Below are positions 1 through 12,439 of a stretch of 64,000 nucleotides of DNA, piece after piece. The stretch is from Geodermatophilus ruber. Its GTDB lineage: Bacteria; Actinomycetota; Actinomycetes; Mycobacteriales; Geodermatophilaceae. Location of the stretch: NCBI RefSeq assembly GCF_900114385.1, contig NZ_FOSW01000001.1, forward strand, positions 62,001-126,000, in the 5' to 3' direction. Numbering within the stretch: the stretch's first letter is position 1; each line of letters opens with the position of its first letter. The position numbers and the translations under genes were made by a program. The notes below the pieces were generated by a model that worked only from the letters and a program-made list of their open reading frames with translations, was not told the origin of the DNA and ran no database searches.

Positions 1-250
1 CCATGCGCGTCTCGGCCGGCTTCTTGGTCAGGGGGCGGTCCGGGTAGATCGAGATCCAGACCTTCCCACCGCGGCGGATGTGACGGGTCATGGCGATACG
101 AGCGGACTCGATCTGCCGGTTGGTGACGTACGCCGGCTCGAGGGCCTGGATGGCGTACTCACCGAAGTTGATCTCGGTTCCGCCCTTGGCCCGGCCCTTG
201 CGACTCGGGTGGTGCTGCTTGCGGTGCTTGACGCGCCGTGGGATCAGCAC
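1..250 (-). CDS. rplP: 50S ribosomal protein L16 (partial, 3' end outside the window)
   Basis: L16 binds 23S rRNA near the A site and peptidyl-transferase centre. The visible 83 residues begin [15 protein letters not shown] and continue through [13 protein letters not shown] and [14 protein letters not shown], the typical conserved start of the family. The start is GTG at 248-250, three bases after the rpsC stop (254-256), so the two are probably translationally coupled. It is the last visible gene of the S10 operon; the C-terminal part lies beyond position 1. Confidence 0.97.
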   Translation of the reverse strand, partial: MLIPRRVKHRKQHHPSRKGRAKGGTEINFGEYAIQALEPAYVTNRQIESARIAMTRHIRRGGKVWISIYPDRPLTKKPAETRM

Positions 251-253
251 GTG

Positions 254-1168
254 TCAGCCCTCCGTGTTCTGCGCGGCCGTGTTCTCGGCCGCAGCGGTGG
301 CCTCGGCGCCTGCGGCGTCCGAAACGGTCTGCTCGGTCGCGACCTCACCAGAGGTCGCGGCCACGGTGGAGTCGGCGGGCTCGGCGGCGGGGCCGGTCGA
401 GGACTCGGCCGCGGCGCGACCGGCCTCGGTCCCGCCGGCGGTCGTGCCCGACGAGCCGGAGCGGCGCTGCGGGCGCTGGGCCCGCTCGCGACGCTGCTGG
501 CGGGCGGCGAGGGCCTCGAGGGCATCGCGCTCGGCACGCGAGCCGCTGACGTCACCCTTGTAGATCCACACCTTCACGCCGATGCGGCCGAAGGTGGTGC
601 GGGCCTCGTAGATGCCGTAGTCGATGTTCGCGCGGAGCGTGTGCAGCGGCACACGGCCCTCGCGGTAGAACTCCGACCGGCTCATCTCGGTGCCGCCCAG
701 GCGACCCGAGCACTGCACCCGGATGCCCTTGACCTGCGGGCTGCGCTGCGCGGACTGCATCGCCTTGCGCATGGCGCGGCGGAAGCTGACCCGGCTGGAG
801 AGCTGCTCGGCGACGCCCTGGGCGACCAGCTGCGCGTCGGCCTCGGGGTTCTTCACCTCGAGGATGTTCAGCTGCACCTGCTTGCCGGTGAGCTTCTCCA
901 GCTCGCCCCGGATCCGGTCGGCCTCGGCGCCGCGGCGACCGATGACGATGCCCGGACGGGCGGTGTGGATGTCGACGCGGACCCGGTCACGGGTGCGCTC
1001 GATCTCCACCTTGGAGATGCCGGCCCGCTCCATGCCCTTGGACATGAGCTTGCGGATCGCGACGTCTTCCTTGACGTAGTCCTTGTACAGCTTGTCGGCG
1101 TACCACCGGGACTTGTAGTCGGTGGTGATGCCGAGCCGGAACCCGTGCGGGTTGACCTTCTGACCCAC
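254..1168 (-). CDS. rpsC: 30S ribosomal protein S3, with low-complexity C-terminal tail
   Basis: S3 lies at the mRNA entry tunnel of the 30S subunit. The 304-residue product starts [13 protein letters not shown] at a GTG (1166-1168) that shares one base with the rplV stop codon (TAGTG). The KH domain is seen in the [18 protein letters not shown] segment at about residues 60-80, followed by the C-terminal S3 domain ending near KVWIYKGDV. The last 80 or so residues are an Ala/Glu/Thr-rich, probably disordered tail; S3 tails of this kind are common in high-GC actinobacteria. A longer in-frame reading to 1696 overlaps rplV and is not the gene. Confidence 0.97.
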   Translation of the reverse strand: MGQKVNPHGFRLGITTDYKSRWYADKLYKDYVKEDVAIRKLMSKGMERAGISKVEIERTRDRVRVDIHTARPGIVIGRRGAEADRIRGELEKLTGKQVQLNILEVKNPEADAQLVAQGVAEQLSSRVSFRRAMRKAMQSAQRSPQVKGIRVQCSGRLGGTEMSRSEFYREGRVPLHTLRANIDYGIYEARTTFGRIGVKVWIYKGDVSGSRAERDALEALAARQQRRERAQRPQRRSGSSGTTAGGTEAGRAAAESSTGPAAEPADSTVAATSGEVATEQTVSDAAGAEATAAAENTAAQNTEG

Positions 1169-1635
1169 TAGCGGGTCCCTCCCCTCGTGTTGCTGCTCTG
1201 CTGCTGGGTGGCCGGACCGGACTGGCCGGTGCGGCGACGCGCCTCGCGGGACTTGCCGGCCAGCTCGGCGCTGCCGCCGACCTCGGCGACCTCGACGGTG
1301 ATGTGGCAGGTCCGCTTGTTGATGCGGAAGGCCCGGCCCTGGGCGCGCGGGCGGATCCGCTTGAGCGTGGGCCCCTCGTCGACATACGCGGCGCTCACGA
1401 CCAGGGCGGCCGGGTCCAGCCGCAGGTTGTGCTCGGCGTTGGCGACGGCGCTGGCCACGACCTTCAGGACCGGCTCGCTGGCCGCCTGCGGGGCGTAGCG
1501 CAGCAGCGCCAGCGCCTCGTCGGTGGGCAGGTAGCGGATGAGGTCCACCACCCGGCGTGCCTTCATGGGGGTGACGCGGACGAACCGGGCCGTAGCCCGG
1601 GCCGCCGGCGCCTCCTGTCCCAACTGGGAAGTCAT
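1168..1635 (-). CDS. rplV: 50S ribosomal protein L22
   Basis: L22 lines the peptide exit tunnel through a beta-hairpin loop. The 155-residue product has the family landmarks [15 protein letters not shown] near the N-terminus, ANAEHN in the middle and [17 protein letters not shown] for the hairpin. The segment after about residue 122 ([13 protein letters not shown] onward) is a basic/Gln tail beyond the usual domain. It sits between rpsS and rpsC and overlaps rpsC by one base. No macrolide-associated hairpin change is evident by eye. Confidence 0.97.
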   Translation of the reverse strand: MTSQLGQEAPAARATARFVRVTPMKARRVVDLIRYLPTDEALALLRYAPQAASEPVLKVVASAVANAEHNLRLDPAALVVSAAYVDEGPTLKRIRPRAQGRAFRINKRTCHITVEVAEVGGSAELAGKSREARRRTGQSGPATQQQSSNTRGGTR

Positions 1636-1655
1636 CGAAATCTCTCTCTACCTGG

Positions 1656-1937
<282 letters not shown>

Positions 1938-1960
1938 GTCTGTCGGACTCCTCTACCCGC

Positions 1961-2794
1961 TCAGCGCTTCTTGTTGGTGCGCCGGCGGCGCACGATCATG
2001 GCGTCACTGGCCTTCCGCTTGCGCGTCCGGCCCTCGGGCTTGCCCTTCGGGTTCACCGGGTGGCGACCACCGGAGGTCTTGCCCTCACCACCGCCGTGCG
2101 GGTGGTCCACCGGGTTCATGGCCACACCGCGGACGGTCGGGCGCTTGCCCTTCCACCGCATCCGGCCGGCCTTGCCCCAGTTGATGTTCGACTGCTCGGC
2201 ATTGCCCACCTCGCCGACGGTGGCGCGGCAGCGCACGTCGACGTTGCGGATCTCGCCCGACGGCATGCGCAGCTGGGCCAGGCGGCCCTCCCGCGCGACC
2301 AGCTGGACGCTGGTGCCGGCCGAGCGAGCGATCTTCGCGCCCCCACCGGGACGCAGCTCGATGGCATGAACCACGGTGCCGACCGGGATGTTCCGCAGCG
2401 GCAGGTTGTTGCCCGGCTTGATGTCGGCCCCGGGGCCGCACTCGACCGTGTCGCCCTGCTTGAGGCGGGCCGGCGCGATGATGTAGCGCTTCTCGCCGTC
2501 GGCGAAGTGCAGCAGCGCGATGCGCGAGGTGCGGTTGGGGTCGTACTCGATGTGCGCGACCTTCGCCGGCACGCCGTCCTTGTCGGCCCGGCGGAAGTCG
2601 ATCAGCCGGTAGGCACGCTTGTGCCCACCACCCTGGTGACGGGCCGTGACCTTGCCGTGGACGTTGCGCCCACCGCGCCCGTGCAGCGGCCGGACCAGCG
2701 ACTTCTCGGGATGGTCGCGGGTGACCTCGGCGAAGTCGGCGACGCTGGAGCCGCGGCGGCCCGGCGTCGTCGGCTTGTACTTGCGGATGCCCAT
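1961..2794 (-). CDS. rplB: 50S ribosomal protein L2
   Basis: L2 binds 23S rRNA domain IV and is needed for subunit joining. The 277-residue product starts [15 protein letters not shown] and shows [22 protein letters not shown], split here as [12 protein letters not shown] then [10 protein letters not shown], in the N-terminal OB domain. The conserved C-terminal [14 protein letters not shown] contains the histidine that is invariant in the family. It ends in a lysine/arginine-rich tail. A 70-bp gap separates it from rplW upstream. Confidence 0.98.
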   Translation of the reverse strand: MGIRKYKPTTPGRRGSSVADFAEVTRDHPEKSLVRPLHGRGGRNVHGKVTARHQGGGHKRAYRLIDFRRADKDGVPAKVAHIEYDPNRTSRIALLHFADGEKRYIIAPARLKQGDTVECGPGADIKPGNNLPLRNIPVGTVVHAIELRPGGGAKIARSAGTSVQLVAREGRLAQLRMPSGEIRNVDVRCRATVGEVGNAEQSNINWGKAGRMRWKGKRPTVRGVAMNPVDHPHGGGEGKTSGGRHPVNPKGKPEGRTRKRKASDAMIVRRRRTNKKR

Positions 2795-2864
2795 GGGTCT
2801 GGAGTCCCTGTCTGTTCTCTCTGGTCCGGTCTGTGGGTGCGGTGGGCGCGCGGCGCAATCGCCG

Positions 2865-3167
2865 TCAGGCGCCCGGACCGCCGAAGATCTCGATGCGGTC
2901 GCCGGGGGCGAGCGAGACGATGGCGCGCTTGGTGTCCTTGCGCTTGCCGAGCTTGCTGCCCTTGCTCCGCTTGCGCTTGCCCTGGCGGTTGATCGTGTTC
3001 ACGCCGAGGACCTTCACCTGGAAGATCTGCTCAACCGCGATCTTGATCTGGGTCTTGTTCGCCTCGGGCAGCACGATGAACGTGTACTGGTTCTCGTCCA
3101 GGAGCCCGTAGCTCTTCTCCGAGATGACCGGGGCGAGCAGCACGTCCCGGGGGTCGCGGACGCTCAT
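2865..3167 (-). CDS. rplW: 50S ribosomal protein L23
   Basis: L23 sits at the tunnel exit and docks trigger factor and SRP. The 100 residues include [23 protein letters not shown] split as [12 protein letters not shown] and LLDENQYTF, plus [15 protein letters not shown] and the basic [16 protein letters not shown] loop, all typical. The ATG overlaps the rplD stop by four bases (ATGA). It ends with APGDRIEIF, the usual final strand. Confidence 0.97.
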   Translation of the reverse strand: MSVRDPRDVLLAPVISEKSYGLLDENQYTFIVLPEANKTQIKIAVEQIFQVKVLGVNTINRQGKRKRSKGSKLGKRKDTKRAIVSLAPGDRIEIFGGPGA

Positions 3168-3949
3168 GCGTTCTCCTCAGCGTCATCGGTGGCGAGGTCC
3201 AGGTCGGTCGTGCCCTGAACCGGCTCGATCGACGGGATGGCGCCGGGGATGTCCGGCGTCGTCAGGTCGGGCTTCTCGATCTCGTGACCCTTGCCCTTCG
3301 CCGGCCCGGCGACGAACTGGGCGAGCGCGGCCTCGGTGAAGACGACCTCGTCGGAGACCAGGACGTCGTAGGTGTTGAGCTGGCCGGCCTCGATCAGGTG
3401 CACCTGCGGCAGGTTGCGCAGGCTGACCCAGTTGAGGACGTCATCGCGGTCGAGGACCACGAGGACTCGCTTGGCCTGGGTGATCCCCTGGATGGTCGCC
3501 AGCGCGGCCTTGGTCTTGGGCGCGTCGCCCTCCACGAAGGTGCTCACCACGTGCACCCGGTTCTCGCGGGCCCGGTCGGAGAGGGCACCGCGCAGCGCGG
3601 CCGCCTTCATCTTCTTCGGGGTCTTCTGCGAGTAGTCGCGCGGCTGCGGGCCGTGGACGGTGCCACCGCCCTCGAACTGCGGCGCGCGGGTCGAGCCCTG
3701 CCGGGCGCGACCGGTGCCCTTCTGGCGGTAGGGCTTGGCGCCACCGCCACGGACCTGACCGCGGGTCTTGGTCGCGTGCGTGCCCTGGCGCGCGGCGGCC
3801 AGCTGGGCCACCACGACCTGGTGCATGAGCGAGACGTTCGCCGCCGCGTCGAAGAGCTCACCGGGCAGCGTCACGCTGCCGGAGGTCTCCCCCGCCGGGG
3901 TGCGGACGTCGACCTGGCGGTCGGTCCGGGTCTGGGTCGACTGGGTCAC
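3164..3949 (-). CDS. rplD: 50S ribosomal protein L4
   Basis: L4 contributes an extended loop to the exit tunnel and in many bacteria represses its own S10 operon; whether it does so here cannot be read from the sequence. The 261-residue product has the family loop [20 protein letters not shown] followed by [16 protein letters not shown]. The N-terminal about 15 residues and the C-terminal about 45 residues (acidic, ending [13 protein letters not shown]) are extensions common in actinobacteria. It starts at GTG and overlaps rplC by four bases (GTGA). Confidence 0.97.
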   Translation of the reverse strand: MTQSTQTRTDRQVDVRTPAGETSGSVTLPGELFDAAANVSLMHQVVVAQLAAARQGTHATKTRGQVRGGGAKPYRQKGTGRARQGSTRAPQFEGGGTVHGPQPRDYSQKTPKKMKAAALRGALSDRARENRVHVVSTFVEGDAPKTKAALATIQGITQAKRVLVVLDRDDVLNWVSLRNLPQVHLIEAGQLNTYDVLVSDEVVFTEAALAQFVAGPAKGKGHEIEKPDLTTPDIPGAIPSIEPVQGTTDLDLATDDAEENA

Positions 3950-4611
3950 TGGTTGTCACTCCCCACGGGGCCGCCCTTGACGGCCGAGCGGACGAGCACG
4001 AGGCCGCCCTTCGGGCCGGGGATCGCGCCCTTGATCAGCAGCAGCCCGCGCTCGGCGTCCACCTTGTGCACGTTGAGCGAGAGCGTGGTCGTCTTGACCG
4101 CGCCCATGCGGCCGGCCATGCGCAGGCCCTTGAAGACGCGACCGGGGGTGGATGCGCCGCCGATGGAGCCCGGCGACCGGTGCTTGCGCTGGGTGCCGTG
4201 TGCGGCGCCGAGGCCCTTGAAGCCGTGACGCTTCATGACACCGGCGGTGCCCTTGCCCTTGCTGGTGCCGATGACGTCGACCTTCGCGACGCCGTCGAAG
4301 ACCTCAGCGGTCAGCTCCTGGCCGACCGTGTAGTCCGAGGCGTCCGCGGTGCGCAGCTCGACCAGGTGCCGACGCGGCGTGACGCCCGCCTTGGCGAAGT
4401 GCCCGCCCTCGGGCTTGTTCACCTTGCGCGGGTCGATCTCGCCGAACCCGAGCTGGACGGCGGAGTAGCCGTCGACCTCGGGGGTCCGGACCTGGGTCAC
4501 CACACACGGGCCCGCCTTCACGACGGTCACCGGCACGATGCGGTTGTTCTCGTCGAAGACCTGGGTCATGCCCAGCTTCTCGCCGAGGAGACCACGGAAT
4601 GTGCTCGCCAT
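3946..4611 (-). CDS. rplC: 50S ribosomal protein L3
   Basis: L3 is an early 50S assembly protein whose central loop approaches the peptidyl-transferase centre. The 221-residue product starts [20 protein letters not shown] and contains [19 protein letters not shown] and [19 protein letters not shown], the rRNA-binding segments of the family. It lies 15 bp downstream of rpsJ and overlaps rplD. Confidence 0.98.
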   Translation of the reverse strand: MASTFRGLLGEKLGMTQVFDENNRIVPVTVVKAGPCVVTQVRTPEVDGYSAVQLGFGEIDPRKVNKPEGGHFAKAGVTPRRHLVELRTADASDYTVGQELTAEVFDGVAKVDVIGTSKGKGTAGVMKRHGFKGLGAAHGTQRKHRSPGSIGGASTPGRVFKGLRMAGRMGAVKTTTLSLNVHKVDAERGLLLIKGAIPGPKGGLVLVRSAVKGGPVGSDNQ

Positions 4612-4626
4612 GTCTGCTGACTGCCC

Positions 4627-4932
4627 TTACTGGATGTTGACGTCGACCGAGGCCGGCAGGTCGATGCGCATGAGCGCGTCGACCGTCTTCGGCGTCGGGT
4701 CGAGGATGTCGATGAGGCGCTTGTGGGTGCGCATCTCGAAGTGCTCCCGCGAGTCCTTGTACTTGTGCGGGGACCGGATGACGCAGTACACGTTCTTCTC
4801 CGTCGGCAGCGGCACCGGGCCGACGACGCGCGCACCGGTCTTGGTCACCGTGTCGACGATGCGCCGCGCCGAGGCGTCGATCGCCTCGTGGTCGTAGGCC
4901 TTCAGCCGGATGCGGATCTTCTGTCCCGCCAT
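4627..4932 (-). CDS. rpsJ: 30S ribosomal protein S10 (NusE)
   Basis: S10 is a 30S head protein and, as NusE, a transcription antitermination partner of NusB and NusG. The 101 residues start [20 protein letters not shown] and include [20 protein letters not shown] and [15 protein letters not shown], diagnostic for the family. It is the first gene of the S10 operon, 104 bp downstream of tuf and just past the tuf terminator-like hairpin. Confidence 0.98.
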   Translation of the reverse strand: MAGQKIRIRLKAYDHEAIDASARRIVDTVTKTGARVVGPVPLPTEKNVYCVIRSPHKYKDSREHFEMRTHKRLIDILDPTPKTVDALMRIDLPASVDVNIQ

Positions 4933-4993
4933 CGCTGTCTTCTGCTCCTGCCGATCGGTGTTCGAGTAGCTGTGGGGGTCGGGCGACCCGGTG

Positions 4994-5028
4994 GACGGGC
5001 GGTGGCCGGCGTGCGGCCACCGCCCGTC
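4994..5028 (-). terminator. Hairpin between tuf and rpsJ
   Basis: A perfect 15-bp inverted repeat (4994-5008 with 5014-5028, loop gcgtg) begins 8 bases after the tuf stop codon. There is no T-run on the minus strand. It could terminate or attenuate the str operon before the S10 operon, or protect the tuf mRNA end. Confidence 0.6.
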
Positions 5029-5036
5029 GCGGGGAC

Positions 5037-6230
<1,194 letters not shown>

Positions 6231-6290
6231 TGGGTTCCTCTCTCCGTGTCTTCGCAGTCGTGCGCGTGCTCTGGGGTGGGCAGTGCCCGG

Positions 6291-6318
6291 GGTCGGCGGA
6301 CGAGGTCGCCCGCCGACC
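6291..6318 (-). terminator. Intercistronic hairpin between fusA and tuf
   Basis: GGTCGGCGG at 6291-6299 pairs with CCGCCGACC at 6310-6318 (9 bp, 10-base loop). The element begins just 2 bases after the fusA stop codon on the minus strand and lacks a T-run. It may be a partial terminator or processing site that uncouples tuf from fusA. Confidence 0.45.
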
Positions 6319-6320
6319 TG

Positions 6321-8420
<2,100 letters not shown>

Positions 8421-8519
8421 CTCTGTCTCCTCTTTGGTTCGGGTCCGCGTGCGGGTCGTCCAGGGGTGGCCCGGACTTCCCGCCGGCCGCGGGGGCTGGT
8501 TGGACCAGCCGGGTGGCAC

Positions 8520-8990
8520 TTACCAGCGGTAGTGCGCGAAGGCCTTGTTCGACTCGGCCATCTTGTGGGTGTCCTCGCGGCGCTTCACCGCGGCCCCCAG
8601 GCCGTTGCTCGCGTCGAGCAACTCGTTCATCAGGCGCTCGGTCATCGTCTTCTCGCGACGGGCGCGGCTGTACTGGATCAGCCAGCGCAGGCCCAGCGTG
8701 GTGCTCCGCGACGGGCGGACCTCGACCGGCACCTGGTAGGTCGCGCCACCGACGCGGCGGCTGCGCACCTCGAGGGCCGGCTTGACGTTGTCCAGCGCGC
8801 GCTTGAGCGTGACGACCGGGTCGGTGTCGGTCTTGGCGCGGGCGCCCTCGAGCGCGCCGTAGACGATCGCCTCGGCGACCGAGCGCTTGCCGTCGACCAG
8901 CACCTTGTTGACCAGCTGGGTCACCAGCGGCGACTGGTACACCGGGTCGGCGACCAGCGGACGGCGCGGCGCGGGGCCCTTGCGCGGCAT
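8520..8990 (-). CDS. rpsG: 30S ribosomal protein S7
   Basis: S7 nucleates assembly of the 30S head and contacts E-site tRNA. From the ATG at 8988-8990 the product is 156 residues, the standard size, starting [20 protein letters not shown] and ending [13 protein letters not shown]. The start shares a base with the rpsL stop (TAATG). A longer upstream reading is the rpsL gene in another frame. Confidence 0.98.
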   Translation of the reverse strand: MPRKGPAPRRPLVADPVYQSPLVTQLVNKVLVDGKRSVAEAIVYGALEGARAKTDTDPVVTLKRALDNVKPALEVRSRRVGGATYQVPVEVRPSRSTTLGLRWLIQYSRARREKTMTERLMNELLDASNGLGAAVKRREDTHKMAESNKAFAHYRW

Positions 8991-9364
8991 TAGCTCTTCT
9001 CCTTCTTCGCGCCGTAGCGGCTGCGAGCCTGCTTGCGGTTCCGGACACCCTGGGTGTCGAGCGAGCCGCGGATGATCTTGTAACGCACGCCGGGGAGGTC
9101 CTTCACCCGGCCGCCGCGCACGAGCACCATCGAGTGCTCCTGCAGGTTGTGGCCGACACCCGGGATGTAGGCGGTCACCTCGATGCCACTCGTGAGACGC
9201 ACGCGAGCGACCTTGCGCAGCGCCGAGTTCGGCTTCTTCGGCGTCGTCGTGTACACGCGGGTGCACACGCCACGACGCTGAGGGGAGCCCTTCAGCGCCG
9301 GGGTCTTGGTCTTCTCGACCTTGTCCTCGCGGCCCTTGCGGACCAGCTGGTTGATCGTGGGCAT
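8990..9364 (-). CDS. rpsL: 30S ribosomal protein S12
   Basis: S12 is the decoding-centre protein targeted indirectly by streptomycin. From the ATG at 9362-9364 it is 124 residues starting [15 protein letters not shown]. The streptomycin-resistance hot spots look wild type: [12 protein letters not shown] and [12 protein letters not shown] both keep their lysines. It is the first gene of the str operon, with a roughly 255-base 5' leader from the promoter at 9628-9656. Confidence 0.98.
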   Translation of the reverse strand: MPTINQLVRKGREDKVEKTKTPALKGSPQRRGVCTRVYTTTPKKPNSALRKVARVRLTSGIEVTAYIPGVGHNLQEHSMVLVRGGRVKDLPGVRYKIIRGSLDTQGVRNRKQARSRYGAKKEKS

Positions 9365-9621
9365 GGGTGGCCTGGATCTCCTACCTGCGCTGGGTCGTGC
9401 TGTGGACGGTGCTCTGCTCTGTCGCGCCTCGGGTGCCGGTCCTGCTGGGGTCGGCCCGATCCTGCCCGTGGACCACCACCGGTCCCCGCGGTCGGGCGTG
9501 TCGCCTTCCCCGGGACCGGCCGGCGATTCGAACCGGATCGGTCGCCCCCCGCGACTCGGCGCCACCACCTGTCGGCAGGCGCACCGCGAACGGGAGCAGG
9601 CCCAGGGCACCCTGGGCACGG
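9365..9621 (-). other. 5' leader of the str operon
   Basis: This gene-free stretch is the predicted untranslated leader of rpsL. Right at its 5' end is an 8-bp palindrome (9600-9607 with 9610-9617, 2-base spacer). I see no coding sequence with a ribosome-binding site and no riboswitch I can name. Whether the leader carries regulation is unknown. Confidence 0.5.
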
Positions 9622-9627
9622 CTGACC

Positions 9628-9656
9628 ACGATACCCGTGTGCCCGGACCCGGTCAA
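9628..9656 (-). promoter_or_regulatory. Sigma-70-type promoter of the str operon
   Basis: On the minus strand TTGACC (9651-9656) is followed after exactly 17 bases by TATCGT (9628-9633). This is a good match to the housekeeping actinobacterial promoter, placing the transcript start near 9621. Confidence 0.75.
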
Positions 9657-9929
9657 AGCCGGGTCCGCCACATGTCGACAGGCGGTGGTCAGCCTCACCC
9701 GTCGGGGCCGTGCACCCGGGTCAACGTCGCTGCCTCCGGGCTATTCCCGGGGGCCACAGACCCGGCGGGCGACCCCGGCGGTGGCGGCGAATGTACCGGT
9801 ACCGGGCCCGGCGCGGGAGCCTCCACGCGTGACACCCCGGCGATCTCCCCGGTGGGGTCGGCGGCGGGCGTCAGACCCCGGCCCTACGGTCTGTGCCAGG
9901 ACGCCCACCGATCGCCACCGGAGTACGCC
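9657..9929. other. Divergent intergenic region between rpsL and the protease gene
   Basis: No coding sequence is supported here. It holds a perfect palindrome GTACCGGTAC at 9793-9802 and, near the plus-strand gene, TACGGT (9885-9890) as a weak -10 candidate without a convincing -35. The ribosome-binding GGAG at 9920-9923 belongs to the gene starting at 9930. Confidence 0.4.
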
Positions 9930-10898
9930 GTGCACCTCGACCTCGCCCGGGAACTCAAGGCCCACCTCTCGACGCGGCTGGCCGCGTCCGCCGCGCCGGT
10001 GACGGCCAGCGACCTGGCCGGGCGGTCCTGGGCCCGCCCGGCCCTCGGGCTCGCGCCGGTCGCCCCGGGCCAGGCCCACCTGGCGATCCGGCTGAGCAAC
10101 AAGGACGACGTCGATCCGCTGGTCGAGGGCCTCCCCGACACGGTGCTCGGGGAGCTCGACATCCGGGTCATCGGCGCCGTGCACGCGCTCTCCTCCCCCG
10201 GGCAGCTGCAGCAGCGCACCCGGCCGCTCCACCCGGGACTGTCGGTGGGCCACCCGGCGGTGAGCGCGGGGACGCTGGGCGGCTTCGTCCACCGCGGGGG
10301 GCGGTTGGCGCTGCTCTCGAACAGCCACGTGCTGGCAGCCAGCGGCGCCGCCGTCCTGGGGGACGCGGTGCTGCAGCCCGGAACAGCGGACGGCGGCCGG
10401 GGGAATACCGACCGGGTGGCCTCGCTGTCGGCCTTCGAGCCGTTCCGGGCCGAGGGCGGCGCCAACCTCGTCGACGCCGCGGTGGCCGACCTGGACGCCG
10501 AGGTGCCGGTGGAGCCGGGCCGGCTGCCCGGTGGTCCGCTGATCGGCGCGGTCCTGCCGGTGGACGACGTCGACCCCGACGTGCAGGTGGAGAAGGTGGG
10601 ACGGACGACCGGGCACACCCTCGGGCGGATCACCGCGATCGAGGTCGACGGTGTGACCGTGCAGTACGACGACGCGGTGCACGTGTTCGACGACCAGGTG
10701 GAGATCGAGGGACTGGCGGGGGCGTTCAGCGCCGGGGGCGACAGCGGGTCGGTCGTCTGGCGCAGCGGGGACCGGGCTCCCCTGGGTCTGCTCTTCGCGG
10801 GCAGCGATACCGGCGGGAGCAACGGCGGCGGCGTCACGTTCGCCAACCCGCTGGCGACGGTGCTGGAGGTTCTCGGCCTGGAGTGGCTTCCCGCCTGA
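9930..10898 (+). CDS. Trypsin-like serine protease, NAL1-like, cytoplasmic
   Basis: The 322-residue product (GTG start with GGAG six bases upstream) carries a chymotrypsin-fold catalytic triad: His in LLSNSHVLA at about residue 133, Asp in LVDAAVADLD at about 185-190, and Ser in AGGDSGSVV at about 270. About 110 residues precede the protease domain and contain an ALGLAPV / LAIRLSNKD / LDIRVIGAV pattern like that of the small protein encoded at 11020. There is no signal peptide or membrane segment, so it probably acts in the cytoplasm. The overall layout recalls the poorly characterised NAL1-like/trypsin-like family; the substrate is unknown. Confidence 0.75.
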   Translation: MHLDLARELKAHLSTRLAASAAPVTASDLAGRSWARPALGLAPVAPGQAHLAIRLSNKDDVDPLVEGLPDTVLGELDIRVIGAVHALSSPGQLQQRTRPLHPGLSVGHPAVSAGTLGGFVHRGGRLALLSNSHVLAASGAAVLGDAVLQPGTADGGRGNTDRVASLSAFEPFRAEGGANLVDAAVADLDAEVPVEPGRLPGGPLIGAVLPVDDVDPDVQVEKVGRTTGHTLGRITAIEVDGVTVQYDDAVHVFDDQVEIEGLAGAFSAGGDSGSVVWRSGDRAPLGLLFAGSDTGGSNGGGVTFANPLATVLEVLGLEWLPA

Positions 10899-10956
10899 GG
10901 GTGGTCCGGGTCCGGCGGGGGCTGTCGCGCCGGGCGGAACCAGGGCACCATGGGGG

Positions 10957-10982
10957 CGGTGACCGCGCGTGCGAGGTCACCG
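10957..10982. terminator. Weak hairpin after the protease gene
   Basis: CGGTGACC (10957-10964) pairs with GGTCACCG (10975-10982), 8 bp with a 10-base loop. It lies between the protease and the next small gene and has no T-run, so it may be a weak terminator or have no role. Confidence 0.3.
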
Positions 10983-11019
10983 CCGGCCCAGCGTCGGCAC
11001 CCGCCACCGAGGAGGGTCC

Positions 11020-11235
11020 GTGACCGATCGCGCCTCCGCCAGAGCCGCCAAGAGTGCCCTCACCGAGCGACTGGCCGCCGATCCCGCCGTCGTCGGGGTC
11101 GGGCTGGCCCGCAGGGAGAGCGGGTACGTGGTCAAGGTGAACCTGGCGGATGCGGGCGCGGCCGGGCGCGTGCCCCGCGACGTCGACGGCGTCCGCGTGG
11201 TCACCGAGGTCGTCGGCGCCGTCCGCGCTGTCTGA
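11020..11235 (+). CDS. Small protein resembling the N-terminal domain of the neighbouring protease
   Basis: From GTG at 11020 (GGAGG six to ten bases upstream) the product is 71 residues: a helical start (SARAAKSALTERLAADP), then VVGVGLAR, a strand VVKVNLADAG, and VPRDVDGVRVVTEVVGAV. The pattern of strands parallels the pre-protease region of the gene at 9930, and resembles the VGVG...DGVPV domain often found ahead of trypsin-like peptidases. It is therefore read as a detached copy of that domain. No catalytic residues are present. Function is unknown; a role as partner or inhibitor of the protease is conjecture. Confidence 0.6.
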   Translation: MTDRASARAAKSALTERLAADPAVVGVGLARRESGYVVKVNLADAGAAGRVPRDVDGVRVVTEVVGAVRAV

Positions 11236-11274
11236 ACGCCCTGCGAGACCCGCGCGGCGCTGCCGTTAGCGTCG

Positions 11275-11304
11275 GTCCACGGCGCCAACAGGGGCGCCGT
11301 GGAC
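11275..11304 (+). promoter_or_regulatory. Perfect 12-bp inverted repeat before the LLM oxidoreductase
   Basis: GTCCACGGCGCC (11275-11286) and its exact reverse complement (11293-11304) flank AACAGG. The repeat ends four bases before the ribosome-binding AGGAG. It could be an operator for a dimeric repressor or an mRNA hairpin that hides or exposes the start region. Confidence 0.5.
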
Positions 11305-11317
11305 GTCAGGAGTGGAC

Positions 11318-12358
11318 GTGCGCATCGGCATCCAGGCCAGTTACAGCGGGGGGTTCCGCGAGACCGCCGCAGAGATCCGCGACCTCGAATCAGCCGGGCT
11401 CGACCTGGCGATGGTGGCCGAGGTGTACACCTTCGACGCGGTCAGCCAGCTGGGCTACCTCGCCGCGGTGACCGAGCGGGTCGAGCTCATGAGCGGCATC
11501 TTCCCGATCTACAGCCGTACCCCGGCGCTGACCGCGATGACCGCGGCGGGGCTCGACTTCGTCTCCGACGGCCGGTTCACCCTCGGGCTGGGCGCCTCCG
11601 GCCCGCAGGTGATCGAGGGGTGGCACGGGGTCCCCTACGACGCCCCGCTGCAGCGCACCCGCGAGATCGTCGAGATCTGCCGGCGGGTGTGGCGCCGCGA
11701 GCGGCTGGCCCACGAGGGGCCGAAGTACAGCATTCCGCTGCCGCCCGAGCAGGGCACCGGCCTGGGCAAGCCGCTGAAGCTGATCAACACCCCGGTGCGC
11801 GAGCGGATCCCGGTGCTGCTGGCCGCGATCGGGCCGAAGAACGTGCAGATGGCCGCGGAGATCGCCGAGGCGTGGGAGCCGATCTTCTTCGTGCCGGAGA
11901 AGGCGGCGTCGGTCTGGGGCGAGTCGCTGGCCGCGGGGCGGGCCAAGCGGGACCCCGACCTGGGTGACCTGCAGGTCGTCGTGGGCGTCCCGGTCGCGGT
12001 CGGGGAGGACGCCGAGCCGATGCTCGACCTGGTGCGCCCGCAGCTCGCGCTCTACATCGGGGGCATGGGGGCCCGCGGCAAGAACTTCTACAACGACCTG
12101 GCGCGCCGCTACGGGTACGAGGCCGAGGCGGAGAAGATCCAGGACCTCTACCTCGACGGCCGCAAGGACGAGGCCGCGGCGGCGGTGCCCGAGGAGCTCG
12201 TGCGCGCCGTCTCGCTGATCGGACCGGAGTCCCACGTGGCCGAGCGGATCGCTGCCTTCGCCGAGGCGGGCGTCACCACGCTGATGCTGCAGCCCCTCGA
12301 CGCCAGCCGCGAGGGTCGGCTGCGCACAGTGGAGACGATGAAGAGGCTGGCGGGGTAA
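11318..12358 (+). CDS. LLM class F420-dependent oxidoreductase (Rv3520c-like)
   Basis: The luciferase-like monooxygenase superfamily uses coenzyme F420 or FMN in a TIM barrel. The product is 346 residues from GTG at 11318, chosen because AGGAG at 11308-11312 gives normal spacing; GTG at 11312 would sit inside that site. The N-terminus VRIGIQASYSGG and the DGRFTLGLGASGPQVIEGWHG motif are typical, and the whole length matches the F420-dependent Rv3520c-type group. The substrate cannot be read from the sequence. It converges on rpoC with a shared terminator. Confidence 0.85.
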   Translation: MRIGIQASYSGGFRETAAEIRDLESAGLDLAMVAEVYTFDAVSQLGYLAAVTERVELMSGIFPIYSRTPALTAMTAAGLDFVSDGRFTLGLGASGPQVIEGWHGVPYDAPLQRTREIVEICRRVWRRERLAHEGPKYSIPLPPEQGTGLGKPLKLINTPVRERIPVLLAAIGPKNVQMAAEIAEAWEPIFFVPEKAASVWGESLAAGRAKRDPDLGDLQVVVGVPVAVGEDAEPMLDLVRPQLALYIGGMGARGKNFYNDLARRYGYEAEAEKIQDLYLDGRKDEAAAAVPEELVRAVSLIGPESHVAERIAAFAEAGVTTLMLQPLDASREGRLRTVETMKRLAG

Positions 12359-12387
12359 GCCATGACGTCGCCGTCCTCCGGATGACA

Positions 12388-12431
12388 GACGAAAGGGCCC
12401 CCAGGTCGTTCGACCTGGGGGCCCTTTCGTC
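12388..12431. terminator. Bidirectional terminator between the LLM gene and rpoC
   Basis: A perfect inverted repeat of about 21 bp spans 12388-12431 (arm GACGAAAGGGCCCCCAGG onward, centre TT). AAAGG/CCTTT ends give short T-runs in both directions, fitting a shared terminator of the two convergent genes. Confidence 0.85.
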
Positions 12432-12439
12432 ACTGCCGG

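Noticed and set aside
9100-9240. Possible streptomycin resistance in rpsL
   Set aside because: Both key lysines are present in [12 protein letters not shown] and GRVKDLPG.
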